DNA of 64,000 nucleotides from Alphaproteobacteria bacterium (GTDB lineage Bacteria > Pseudomonadota > Alphaproteobacteria > Kiloniellales > DSM-21159), in assembly GCA_030433005.1 (NCBI GenBank), contig JAUILQ010000019.1, forward strand, positions 31,250-95,249. Direction: 5' to 3'. Below are positions 13,943-23,886 of the stretch, in pieces. The position numbers and the translations under genes were made by a program. The first letter of the stretch is position 1. Each line of letters opens with the position of its first letter. The notes under the pieces were generated by a model. The model did not search any database and was not told the origin of the DNA. It saw only the letters and a list, made by a program, of their open reading frames with translations.

Positions 13943-15217
13943 TCACCCGGCCCAGGCTTCGGCCGGGCAGGACCCTCCGGTCAACTCCAGGCCCGACTGC
14001 TCGGCTCCGGCCTGGGCCAGTTCGCCGGCCTGCCGGTCGCGGCCGTAGACGTCGTCGCGGAAGTTGACGATGCCGTTCTCCTCGACCCAGGCGGTGTCGT
14101 AGACGATGTGCAGCGGCAGCGGTCGCGAAAGCCGGACGCGCTCGGTGCGGCCGCTGGCCACGACGGCCTCGATGCGCTCGGCCGGCCAGTCCGGGTCGCC
14201 GCGCAGCAGCCGGCGCGCCAGGTCGAGCGCGTCGGCGACGCGTACGCAGCCGTGGCTGAGGAAGCGCTCGGCGCGCTCGAACAGCCGGGGGCTGCTGGTG
14301 TCGTGCAGGTAGACGCTGTAGGGATTGTCGAACAGGAACTTGACTCGGCCGAGCGGGTTGTTCGGACCCGGCGCCTGGCGCAGCAGGCCGTCGACCCATT
14401 CCATGTCGTGCCTGGCCAGGTAGTCGGGGTCCCGCTCGATCTTGGGCAGCAGCTCGAGGCGCAGGATGCGCGGCGGCACGGTCCAGGTCGGGTTGAACTC
14501 CAGGCGGTCGATCAGCCCCTCGAGGCTCGGCGTCTCCCAGTCCGGCCGGCCGACGATCGCCGGGCGCTCGACCGTCGGTCGCCCGGGCTCGACCAGGCGG
14601 TAGCGCGCCGCGGCGACGTTGACGACGAGGTAGCGCTCGCCCCAATCGCGCGCCTCGCGCTCGAGGCGGCGCAGGTTCAGCTCGAGCGTGGCGATGCGCG
14701 CCCCGACCGGCCGGTTGAGCGCCGCCAGCGTCCGGCGCCCGACGATGCCGTCGACCGCCAGCCCGTGGCGCGCCTGGAAGCGGCGCACCGACGAGTCCAG
14801 GGCCGCGTCGAACGGCGCCGTCGCGGCGGCCGTCTCGTCGAGGTCGCCGGTCGCCTGCAGGCGTCGCCGCAGCAGCGCGACCCGCGCGCCCTCGGCGCCG
14901 GCCTCCAGGTTGGGGCCGTCGGGCACGGTCGGCCAGCCGCCGGCGGCCTCGATCGCCCGGTAGCGGGCCAGAGCCGCCCGCAGGCGGACCGGCGCGGACG
15001 CCGCCTCGACGCTCCCGGGCGACTCCTGGCCCAGTGTCACCGGGGCGGCGTTGTCGGCGCCACCCGAGGCGACCGCCGGTCCGGGCCGCGGCGCCGCATC
15101 GTCGGCGAGGCTGGAGCCCTGGCAGGCGGCGAGAAAGATCGCCAGCAGCAGGGCGGCACCCCAACCCTGGCGCTGCCGGGGAACCTGGGCAGATCTCGAT
15201 GGGGCGTTGCACGGCAT
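13943..15217 (-). CDS. L,D-transpeptidase, YcbB/LdtD-like lipoprotein
   Basis: 424 residues. The N-terminal hydrophobic segment ends in lipobox LAAC (Cys32), so a lipid-anchored periplasmic enzyme is predicted. A peptidoglycan-binding domain (RRFQARHGLAVDGIVGRRTL, about 145-164) precedes the YkuD catalytic domain. Its motif is complete: YLHD (His305) and SHGCVRV (His322, nucleophile Cys324). It would form meso-DAP to meso-DAP crosslinks or attach partners to peptidoglycan. It is the first gene of a two-gene unit with the M23 homologue. Confidence 0.9.
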   Translation of the reverse strand: MPCNAPSRSAQVPRQRQGWGAALLLAIFLAACQGSSLADDAAPRPGPAVASGGADNAAPVTLGQESPGSVEAASAPVRLRAALARYRAIEAAGGWPTVPDGPNLEAGAEGARVALLRRRLQATGDLDETAAATAPFDAALDSSVRRFQARHGLAVDGIVGRRTLAALNRPVGARIATLELNLRRLEREARDWGERYLVVNVAAARYRLVEPGRPTVERPAIVGRPDWETPSLEGLIDRLEFNPTWTVPPRILRLELLPKIERDPDYLARHDMEWVDGLLRQAPGPNNPLGRVKFLFDNPYSVYLHDTSSPRLFERAERFLSHGCVRVADALDLARRLLRGDPDWPAERIEAVVASGRTERVRLSRPLPLHIVYDTAWVEENGIVNFRDDVYGRDRQAGELAQAGAEQSGLELTGGSCPAEAWAG

Positions 15218-15468
15218 CGATCGCGAGTCTCCGGTTCGTCTCGGGCCAGTCGACGGGATCGGAAGGCGCCCGGCGCTGATCTCGATCAGTCGGGACGCGA
15301 AAACCGCACGGCCTCCCTCACCCTACGGGACCGCCGCCGGCGCGTCGCCGCTTGCGAGTCCAGGCGAATTTGCGACCCCTTTCCTTTACGCTCTGGTGTA
15401 TAGCTTTCGCCGTTTCACCCGGCCGTCGCCCGTCTCGTGCCGGCCATCGCCCATCGAAGGACCACCCG

Positions 15469-15942
15469 ATGTCGCGTTCCGCGATCCTGGCTGCGACCGC
15501 AGCCTGCCTGCTCCTGCTCGCCGGCCCTGCGGCCGGCTCCGCCCAGGCCGCCTCTTCCCGCAGCACCACCCCCGCGGCGGCCTCGCCCGGCGCACTCGGG
15601 CCGCTGCGCGTCGAGCCCCTGGACCGCACGGTCGACGGCTGCTGGAGCAAGCCCGACCAGGTCGTCGGATACGCCGCCGAGCGCCTCGCCCGCAAGGGCT
15701 TCGCACTTCTGCCCGAGGCCGAGGCCGAGGCGGTCGAGGGCGAATCGGTGCTCTACATCGGCGTCATCGCCGACCGCGTGAACGGCACCTGCTCGGGCAG
15801 CCTCTACATCTTCGTGGCCCGCGACAGCTGGCGCGCCGGCGACGCGCACCTGGTCGGGCCCGACGCCTCGCGCATCTCGGCGCCGAAGACCGCCGACCTG
15901 CACGTGCTCGGCCGGGTGCGCAGCTTCATCGAGCGCATGTAG
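15469..15942 (+). CDS. Putative secreted protein, unknown
   Basis: 157 residues starting at ATG 15469. The first 27 residues form a clear Sec signal peptide (hydrophobic AILAATAACLLLLAG, then AQA). The mature part has an alternating pattern with YIGVIADRVNGTCSGSLYIFVA and two conserved-looking Cys (one in DGCWSK, one in GTCSG) that could form a disulfide. No family recognised. It is divergent from the L,D-transpeptidase across a 251-base gap that contains an AT-rich TGTATAGC (about 15397-15404), a weak promoter candidate. Confidence 0.65.
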   Translation: MSRSAILAATAACLLLLAGPAAGSAQAASSRSTTPAAASPGALGPLRVEPLDRTVDGCWSKPDQVVGYAAERLARKGFALLPEAEAEAVEGESVLYIGVIADRVNGTCSGSLYIFVARDSWRAGDAHLVGPDASRISAPKTADLHVLGRVRSFIERM

Positions 15943-15972
15943 CGGCGGGGGAGCGCCGCTCCGCGGGGCCTC

Positions 15973-16666
<694 letters not shown>

Positions 16667-16674
<8 letters not shown>

Positions 16675-17413
16675 CGCCGTCCCAGGTCCCCAGGTAGATC
16701 TCCCTGACCAGGGCGCTGTCCCGCGCCTCGCGCGGCGGCCCGTCGAACACGACCTCGCCGTAGTTCAGCACGGTGACCCGGTCGGCGACCTCGAAGGCGA
16801 GGTCCATGTCGTGCTCGACGATCACGATGGTCAGCTCCGCCGGCAGGCCGCGCAGCAGCGCGTGGAAGGCGTGGATGCCGCCCGGCCCGATGCCCGAGGT
16901 CGGCTCGTCCATCAGCAGCACCCGCGGCCGCGCGGCCAGGGCCAGGCCGACCTCCAGGCGCCGGCGCGCGCCGTAGGGCACGGTGTCGACCGGCACCTCC
17001 AGCAGCTCGGTCAGGCCGACGCGCTGGGCGACCTCGTCGACCGCCTCGGCGACGCCGCGGTCGCTGAGGCTGTCGGCCCAGGGCGTGCGCGCGCGGCCCT
17101 GGGCGCAGGCGGCGGCCAGCGACAGGTTTTCGCGCACGGTCAGGCCGCCGAACAGGTTGTTCTTCTGGTAGCTGCGCGCCAGGCCCAGGCGGGCGCGGGC
17201 GTCGACGCTGAGGCCGGTGACGTCGCGGCCGTCGATCAGGATCTGCCCGCCGTCGGCCCTGAGCTCGCCGACCAGCAGGTTGAACAGCGTCGTCTTGCCG
17301 GCGCCGTTGGGACCGAGCAGCACGCGCCGCTCGCCGCGCGCGACCTCCAGCGACACCCGGTTGGTGACGGTCAGCGCGCCGAAGGATTTGCGCAGGTCGC
17401 GCGCCTCAAGCAT
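16667..17413 (-). CDS. livG: Branched-chain/aromatic acid ABC transporter ATPase, LivG type
   Basis: 248-residue second ATPase. Walker A is GPNGAGKTT and Walker B RVLLMDEPTSGIGPGG. The residues YGARRRLEVGLALAA stand where LivG signature loops sit, with no canonical LSGGQ, as is usual in this subfamily. It pairs with LivF to energise the LivHM channel. It overlaps livM by 8 bases and livF by 8 bases, so it is translationally coupled. Confidence 0.9.
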
Positions 17414-18410
17414 GGCCGGTCGTCTCCTCGTCCGGCGCGGGCGTCTCGGGCGGCGCGCGCCGGGCGGCCCGCCGGCGCTCCCAGAGATGCTCGAGCTGGC
17501 CGTAGAGGCCGCGGCCGCCGGCCAGCACCGCGGCGATCAGCACCAGGCCGACGACCAGGTGCCAGTGGTCGGTGAAGCGCGAGACCTCGTGCTTCAGGAA
17601 GACCAGGACGCCGGCGCCGAGCGCCGCGCCGACCAGCGTGCCGAGGCCGCCGAGGATGACCATGATCAGCAGCTCGCCGGAGACCGTCCAGTGCAGCAGG
17701 CCCGGCGAGATGTACATCGTGTGCTGGGCGGCGAGCGCGCCGGCGAGGCCGGCGAGCGCGCCCGAGACGCCGAAGGCCGCCGCCTTGTGGCGCCAGACCG
17801 GCAGGCCGAGCACGCGCATGCGCGCCTCGTTGGCGCGGATGCCGACCAGGGTGCGCCCGAAGCCGGAGCGCAGCAGCGCCGCCGAGACCGCGTAGGCGAG
17901 CAGTGCCAGGGCCAGGCAGGTCAGCGCGAAGGTCAGGGAGTCGTTGAGGTCGAGGCCGAGCGCCGAGGCGTCGAGCCGCGGCACGCCGGGCAGGCCGTCG
18001 TTGCCGCCGAACACCGGGCTTTCGAAGAGGTAGGCGTAGGCCATCTGCCCGAAGGCCAGGGTCGCCATGATGAAGAAGATGCCGTGGGTGCGCGCGGTCA
18101 CCGCGCCGATCGCCCAGGCGAAGAGCGCGCCGCCGCCGACCGCCATCGCGAGGCCGGCCGGCGCGCCCCAGCCGAGCAGCACGGTCGCCGAGCCGAAGGC
18201 GTAGGCGCCGACGCCGTAGAGCGCGCCGTGGCACAGCGAGATCATGCCGCCGTAGCCGGCGACCAGGTCGAGGGCGATCGCCAGGATCGCCAGGATCGCG
18301 ACCTCGGTCAGCAGTTCCAGCCCGAAGAAGCCGGTCGACAGGCCGTAGGCCACGGCGAGCCCGGCGAGCAGCAGCACCGTGGCGGTCTTGAGCGGCGTCT
18401 GGTGGAACAT
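17406..18410 (-). CDS. livM: Branched-chain/aromatic acid ABC transporter permease, LivM type
   Basis: 334-residue integral membrane permease with about 8-10 hydrophobic segments. The family region LDLVAGYGGMISLCHGALYG is near residues 48-67, and the cytoplasmic coupling segment GIRANEARMRVLGLPVWRHK near 192-211. It forms the channel with LivH. The C-terminal tail is charged. It lies 33 bases downstream of livH. Confidence 0.9.
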   Translation of the reverse strand: MFHQTPLKTATVLLLAGLAVAYGLSTGFFGLELLTEVAILAILAIALDLVAGYGGMISLCHGALYGVGAYAFGSATVLLGWGAPAGLAMAVGGGALFAWAIGAVTARTHGIFFIMATLAFGQMAYAYLFESPVFGGNDGLPGVPRLDASALGLDLNDSLTFALTCLALALLAYAVSAALLRSGFGRTLVGIRANEARMRVLGLPVWRHKAAAFGVSGALAGLAGALAAQHTMYISPGLLHWTVSGELLIMVILGGLGTLVGAALGAGVLVFLKHEVSRFTDHWHLVVGLVLIAAVLAGGRGLYGQLEHLWERRRAARRAPPETPAPDEETTGHA

Positions 18411-18443
18411 CGCGGGGGGGCCTGGGGGTCCGGGTGCCTGTGC

Positions 18444-19316
18444 TCAGCCGCGCGCCGGGAACAGGCCGGCGGGCTTCAGGATCAGCACGCCGGCGAGCAG
18501 GGCGTAGATCAGGATGGCGGCGAGCTGCGGCGCCAGGACGCTGCCGAAGGTCTGCACGAAGCCGATCAGCAGCGAGCCGGCGATCGCGCCCTTGAGGCTG
18601 CCGAGGCCGCCGATCACCACGACGATCAGGGTCGGGATCAGGATCGCCGTGCCCATGTCGGTGGTCACCGAGAGCACCGGCGCCGCGACCGCCCCGGCCA
18701 GGCCGGCGAGCGCGCAGCCGACGCAGAAGACCAGGAAGAAGACCCGCTCGACGTTGATGCCCATGCAGGCGGCCATGGCGTCGTTGTCGACGCCGGCGCG
18801 GATGATCGCGCCGATCTGGGTGCGGGTCAGCACCAGCGAGAGCGCGGCCAGCACCGCCAGGCCGAGTCCGATGATGAACAGCCGGTAGGTCGGGTAGACG
18901 ACGCCGAGCAGCTCGCTGCGTCCGGAGAAGAGCTCGGGCTCGGCGAAACCCAGCGCGATGTCGCCCCAGCCGATGCGGAAGACGTCCAGGAACACGAAGA
19001 TCAGGCCGAAGGTGACCAGCACCTGGTTCATCGGGCCGGCGCTGCGCATGCGCCGGATCAGCGCCCAGTAGAGCAGCACGCCGACCAGGGCGACGACGAT
19101 CGGCGCCGCGGCGAAGGCCGCCCAGTAGCTGCCGGCCAGGGTCGCGGCGGTGAAGCCGACGAAGGCGCCGAGCGCGTAGAGCGCGCCGTGGGCGAGATTG
19201 ACGAAGTGCAGCAGGCCGAAGATGACCGTCAGGCCGACGGACAGCAGGAAGAACAGCATCGAGAGCTGCAGCGCATTGAGCGCCTGCACGATCCAGAACG
19301 AGACGTCAGCGGTCAT
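18444..19316 (-). CDS. livH: Branched-chain/aromatic acid ABC transporter permease, LivH type
   Basis: 290-residue permease from MTADVSFWIVQ. The start is set by family similarity; 26 upstream codons stay open but look noncoding. Typical LivH segments are GLTVIFGLLHFVNLAHGALY near residue 28 and IIVVVIGGLGSLKGAIAGSL-like VVVIGGLGSLKGAIAG near 235. It is separated from livK by 149 bases containing a hairpin, so the binding protein may be expressed at a higher level than the channel. Confidence 0.9.
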   Translation of the reverse strand: MTADVSFWIVQALNALQLSMLFFLLSVGLTVIFGLLHFVNLAHGALYALGAFVGFTAATLAGSYWAAFAAAPIVVALVGVLLYWALIRRMRSAGPMNQVLVTFGLIFVFLDVFRIGWGDIALGFAEPELFSGRSELLGVVYPTYRLFIIGLGLAVLAALSLVLTRTQIGAIIRAGVDNDAMAACMGINVERVFFLVFCVGCALAGLAGAVAAPVLSVTTDMGTAILIPTLIVVVIGGLGSLKGAIAGSLLIGFVQTFGSVLAPQLAAILIYALLAGVLILKPAGLFPARG

Positions 19317-19429
19317 CGGTCGGCCCTGAGCGCAGGAAACGGCGGGAAGGAAGGCGGTCGCTCGGACCGAGGACGCCTCCGGGGCTGGTCGCACCCCGGA
19401 GGCGCCGGTCGCTGGTCACGGATGGGCTG

Positions 19430-19453
19430 CCCCCGGTCCCCATGGTACCGGGA
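19430..19453 (-). terminator. Hairpin between livK and livH
   Basis: CCCGGT (19432-19437) pairs with ACCGGG (19447-19452) around a loop that contains the palindrome CCATGG. It lies directly after the livK stop on the minus strand. It probably stabilises or partly terminates the livK message; no strong T-tract follows. Confidence 0.4.
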
Positions 19454-19465
19454 GCAGTATAGCAG

Positions 19466-20635
19466 CTACATCGCGCAGCCGTTGACGGGATCGCGCACCG
19501 CCTCGACCGTGCCCAGAAGCTTCTGGGTCAGGCCGTCGCTGCCGGCGACCGTCTCGAAGACGTAGATGTTCTGCACGATGTTGTTGGTCGCCGGGTCGAT
19601 CTCGACCGGCCCGCGCGGGCTGGTGAAGCTGACCTTGGACAAGGCGGCGGCCAGCGCCTCCTTGTCGGTGGCGCCCGACTTGATCGCCTCGACCAGCGCC
19701 TGGCCGGCGTCGTAGCCCTGCACGGCGTACTCCGACGGCGCCTTGCCGTGGTCGCGGGTGTAGGCCTCGACGAAGGCCTTGTTCTCCGGCGTGTCGAGCG
19801 TCGGGATGTAGTGCAGGCCGGCGATCACGCCCTCGGCGGCCGGCCCCTCGGCGTTGACGTAGAGCGGCGAGGTCAGGAAGCCCGAGCCGTAGAGCGGCAC
19901 CTCCTCCGACAGGCCGAAGCTGGCGTACTGCTTGACGAAGGAGATCGCCTCGCCGCCGGCGTAGAACACGAAGATGGCGTCGGGACCGGCGGCCTTGGCC
20001 TTGGTCAGGTAGGGGCCGAAGTCCTTGGTCGTCTGGAAGGGCGTGAACTCCTGGCCGACGACCTTGCCGCCGGCCTCCTCGAAGGCCGCCTTGAAGTTGT
20101 CGATCATCTGGTGGCCCGCGGCGTAGTCCGGCGCCAGGGTGTAGACCGTCTTGATGCCGTTCTCGAACATCCAGGGGCCCATCGGCCGGTTGACCTGGCC
20201 GTTCGAGAAGGACTGGCGCGTGATGTAGGCGCTGCAGCGCGCGCCGGTCGCGTCGTCGTTGCCGGCGTTGGCGACGATCAGCGGCGTGCCCGACTGGTGC
20301 ACGAAGTCGCGGATCGCGCCGAGCACGCCGGACGAGACGATGCCGACCATGACGTCGATCTCGTCCTGCAGGATCAGCTTGCGCGCCTTGGACAGGCCGA
20401 CCGGCGGCTTCACCTCGGTGTCTTCGCGCACGACCTCGATCTGGGCGTCGGCGATCTCGCCGCCGCGCTCCTTGAGCGCCAGCATGAAGCCGTCGTCGAT
20501 CTCCTGGCCGAGCGCCGCGTAGACGCCGGAATAGGGCAGCAGCAGGCCGACCTTGTAGTCCTCGGCCTGGCCGACCGACGGTGCCGCCAGCAGCATCGCG
20601 GCGCCGGCCAGCAGGAATCTGTTCAAGCGCGTCAT
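19466..20635 (-). CDS. Periplasmic substrate-binding protein of Liv-type ABC transporter
   Basis: 389 residues with a signal peptide (MTRLNRFLLAGAAMLLAAP, then GQAED). The mature protein is a type I periplasmic-binding fold of the Peripla_BP_6 kind: VGLLLPYSGVYAALGQEIDD at its start, VMVGIVSSGVLGAIRD, and ALVEAIKSGATDKEALAAAL near the C-terminus. Genes of this class next to ben/box clusters often bind aromatic acids; here that is inferred from location and from predicted BoxR sites upstream. It is first in the transporter operon and divergent from the DUF4863 gene. Confidence 0.88.
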   Translation of the reverse strand: MTRLNRFLLAGAAMLLAAPSVGQAEDYKVGLLLPYSGVYAALGQEIDDGFMLALKERGGEIADAQIEVVREDTEVKPPVGLSKARKLILQDEIDVMVGIVSSGVLGAIRDFVHQSGTPLIVANAGNDDATGARCSAYITRQSFSNGQVNRPMGPWMFENGIKTVYTLAPDYAAGHQMIDNFKAAFEEAGGKVVGQEFTPFQTTKDFGPYLTKAKAAGPDAIFVFYAGGEAISFVKQYASFGLSEEVPLYGSGFLTSPLYVNAEGPAAEGVIAGLHYIPTLDTPENKAFVEAYTRDHGKAPSEYAVQGYDAGQALVEAIKSGATDKEALAAALSKVSFTSPRGPVEIDPATNNIVQNIYVFETVAGSDGLTQKLLGTVEAVRDPVNGCAM

Positions 20636-20719
20636 TCCCGTCCTCCCTCGTTCGCCCGGCCGATGCGGCCCCGGCTTGTTCTTCTCGCCGGGACGGTACC
20701 CGAGCCGGCGGGGTTGGAC

Positions 20720-20735
20720 AAGCAATATAATACCT
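20720..20735. promoter_or_regulatory. Predicted BoxR operator site A
   Basis: AAGCAATATAATACCT shares GCAATATAAT with the two sites before boxC. TATAAT at 20726-20731 is a perfect -10 hexamer, so a repressor bound here would block it. It lies 85 bases upstream of the livK start, in the livK/DUF4863 divergent gap. Confidence 0.55.
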
Positions 20736-20797
20736 ATTTCGTCCCCGCGGCCGCGCTGCGCCGTGGCGTCGGGGTCGCAACCCGTTCTGCGGGTATT

Positions 20798-20813
20798 CGG
20801 CAGAATTCTGCCG
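20798..20813. promoter_or_regulatory. 16-bp perfect palindrome
   Basis: CGGCAGAATTCTGCCG is its own reverse complement. It sits between predicted BoxR sites A and B in the livK/DUF4863 divergent region. It could be an operator for a second dimeric regulator; none is identified. Confidence 0.4.
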
Positions 20814-20850
20814 TTTCTTGCCCGACTGCCAGTGGCCATTCGGCAAGTGA

Positions 20851-20867
20851 CATGCAAGATAATTCCT
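20851..20867. promoter_or_regulatory. Predicted BoxR operator site B
   Basis: CATGCAAGATAATTCCT is a variant of the same element (TGCA half-site, then AGATAAT). GATAAT at 20858-20863 resembles a -10 for the DUF4863-bclA transcript, whose first start codon is 57 bases downstream. Confidence 0.45.
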
Positions 20868-20919
20868 GTTAGCGTCTCCTCGCCCTGGCAAAGGAAGAAA
20901 CGGCGGAGGGAGCGGCCCC

Positions 20920-21393
20920 ATGTCCCGGCAGGACTTCGAGGCGATCGTGCAGGAACTCGTGGCCGAGGTCGGCGACCGGCCGCTCGACACCGCCCTGGCC
21001 GAGCGGCTGAACGCGCGCGTCCCGCCCGGCGGCGAGCGCTTCCGGCGCCTGCAGGCACTCTGCGCCGAGGGCGAGGCCGAGGGCTGGCTGCTGCCGCGCG
21101 AGGCCGGCGGCATCCGCTTCGGCCGGCCGGTCAAGCCGGGGGGCGCGGCCGGGCGCTTCAGCGTCGACGTCGTCCACATGGCCGAGGTCGTCGGCCCCCA
21201 CCACGTCCACACGACCGGCGAGATCGGTGCGATCATGCCGACCGAGGGCGCGGCGCGCTTCGACGGCATGCCGGCCGGCTGGTACGTCTATCCGCCGGGC
21301 TCCGACCACCACCCGACCGTCAGCGGGGGCGCCGCCTACGTGCTCTACCTGCTGCCCGACGGCGCCATCGAGTTCACCGGCCGCCGGCCCTGA
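20920..21393 (+). CDS. DUF4863 (PnbB-like) small protein of the box cluster
   Basis: 157 residues, cytoplasmic, no signal. The C-terminal two-thirds looks cupin-like with a His-rich metal-site candidate: VVGPHHVHTTGEIGAIMPTE at about 90-109, then PPGSDHHPTV near 127-136. From memory it belongs to DUF4863, a family that includes 4-hydroxylaminobenzoate lyase (PnbB) and recurs beside benzoyl-CoA oxidation genes. Its role in benzoate metabolism is not established. It is first gene of the plus-strand run into benzoate-CoA ligase, after predicted operator B. Confidence 0.7.
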   Translation: MSRQDFEAIVQELVAEVGDRPLDTALAERLNARVPPGGERFRRLQALCAEGEAEGWLLPREAGGIRFGRPVKPGGAAGRFSVDVVHMAEVVGPHHVHTTGEIGAIMPTEGAARFDGMPAGWYVYPPGSDHHPTVSGGAAYVLYLLPDGAIEFTGRRP

Positions 21394-21472
21394 GGGCGGG
21401 GCCGCAGCGTCAAAGAGACGAGCTGCAGACAAGACGCCGCGAAGGCGCCGCGCTCCTGGGAGGAAGAAGACC

Positions 21473-23008
<1,536 letters not shown>

Positions 23009-23019
23009 CGGGCGCCGGC

Positions 23020-23886
23020 ATGGACTGGCTGGCGGGCGCGCCTGGGCGCCTGCGCGCCGGCGGTGCCGAACTGGAGGCGCTGTGCCTCGGCCCGGCGCCG
23101 GCCGAGGCGCCGACCCTGGTGCTGCTGCACGAGGGACTGGGCTGCGTGCGGCTGTGGCGCGACTTCCCCGCACGCCTCGCCGAGGCGACCGGCTGCGGCG
23201 TCTTCGTCTACTCGCGCCAGGGCTACGGGCAGTCCGAGCCCTGCGCGCTGCCGCGGCCGCTCGACTACATGACCGACGAGGCCGTGCGCGTGCTGCCGGA
23301 GGTGCTCGACGCCATCGGCTTGGAGCGCGGGCTGCTGGTCGGCCACAGCGACGGCGCCTCGATCGCCGCGCTGCACGGCGGCCTGGTGCGCGACCCCCGG
23401 ATCCGGGGGCTGGTGCTGATGGCGCCGCACTTCTTCACCGAGCCGATGGGCCTCGCCTCGATCGCCGAGGCCCGCGAGGCCTACCGAGAGGGCGACCTGC
23501 GCCAGCGCCTGGCGAAGTACCACGCCCATGTCGACGCCGCCTTCCTCGGCTGGAACGGCGCCTGGCTGGATCCCGGCTTCGAGCGCTGGGACATCCGCGC
23601 GCCCCTCGATGCCGTGACCGTGCCGGTGCTGGCGCTCCAGGGCGAGGCCGACCAGTACGGCACCCGCGCCCAGGTCGAGGTCGTCGCCGAGCGGGTGCCG
23701 GCGCCGGTCGCCGTCGAGCTGCTGCCGGACTGCCGCCACTCGCCCTTCCTCGACCAGCCGGCGCGCACGCTGGAGCTGGTCACCGCCTTTGCCGCGCGGA
23801 CGCTCGGGCGCGGCGCCCCGACCAACGGCGCCCCGACCAACGGCGCCCCGACCAACGGCGCCCCGACCACGGAGACCCAAGCGTGA
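23020..23886 (+). CDS. Alpha/beta-fold hydrolase of the box cluster
   Basis: 288 residues. Alpha/beta hydrolase motifs are intact: VLLHEGLG (oxyanion region), nucleophile Ser in GHSDGAS, acid in LQGEADQYG, and His in CRHSPFLDQP. The reaction is unknown; hydrolysis of a misformed CoA ester or ring-cleavage lactone in benzoate catabolism is a guess from context. ATG 23020 fits family starts; GTG 23005, overlapping the bclA stop as GTGA, is possible. The last residues are a GAPTN tandem repeat that looks like slippage. boxD begins inside its stop codon. Confidence 0.8.
   Translation: MDWLAGAPGRLRAGGAELEALCLGPAPAEAPTLVLLHEGLGCVRLWRDFPARLAEATGCGVFVYSRQGYGQSEPCALPRPLDYMTDEAVRVLPEVLDAIGLERGLLVGHSDGASIAALHGGLVRDPRIRGLVLMAPHFFTEPMGLASIAEAREAYREGDLRQRLAKYHAHVDAAFLGWNGAWLDPGFERWDIRAPLDAVTVPVLALQGEADQYGTRAQVEVVAERVPAPVAVELLPDCRHSPFLDQPARTLELVTAFAARTLGRGAPTNGAPTNGAPTNGAPTTETQA
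23812..23869 (+). repeat. 15-bp tandem repeat, nearly 4 copies, in hydrolase 3' end
   Basis: The unit GGCGCCCCGACCAAC occurs three times in full (from 23812, 23827 and 23842) and once truncated (23857-23869). It keeps the frame and encodes GAPTN repeats at the extreme C-terminus. Likely replication slippage. Confidence 0.9.

Noticed and set aside
23812..23869. CRISPR-like or mobile-element repeat
   Set aside because: Units are only 15 bp, directly adjacent without spacers, and in frame within a gene.
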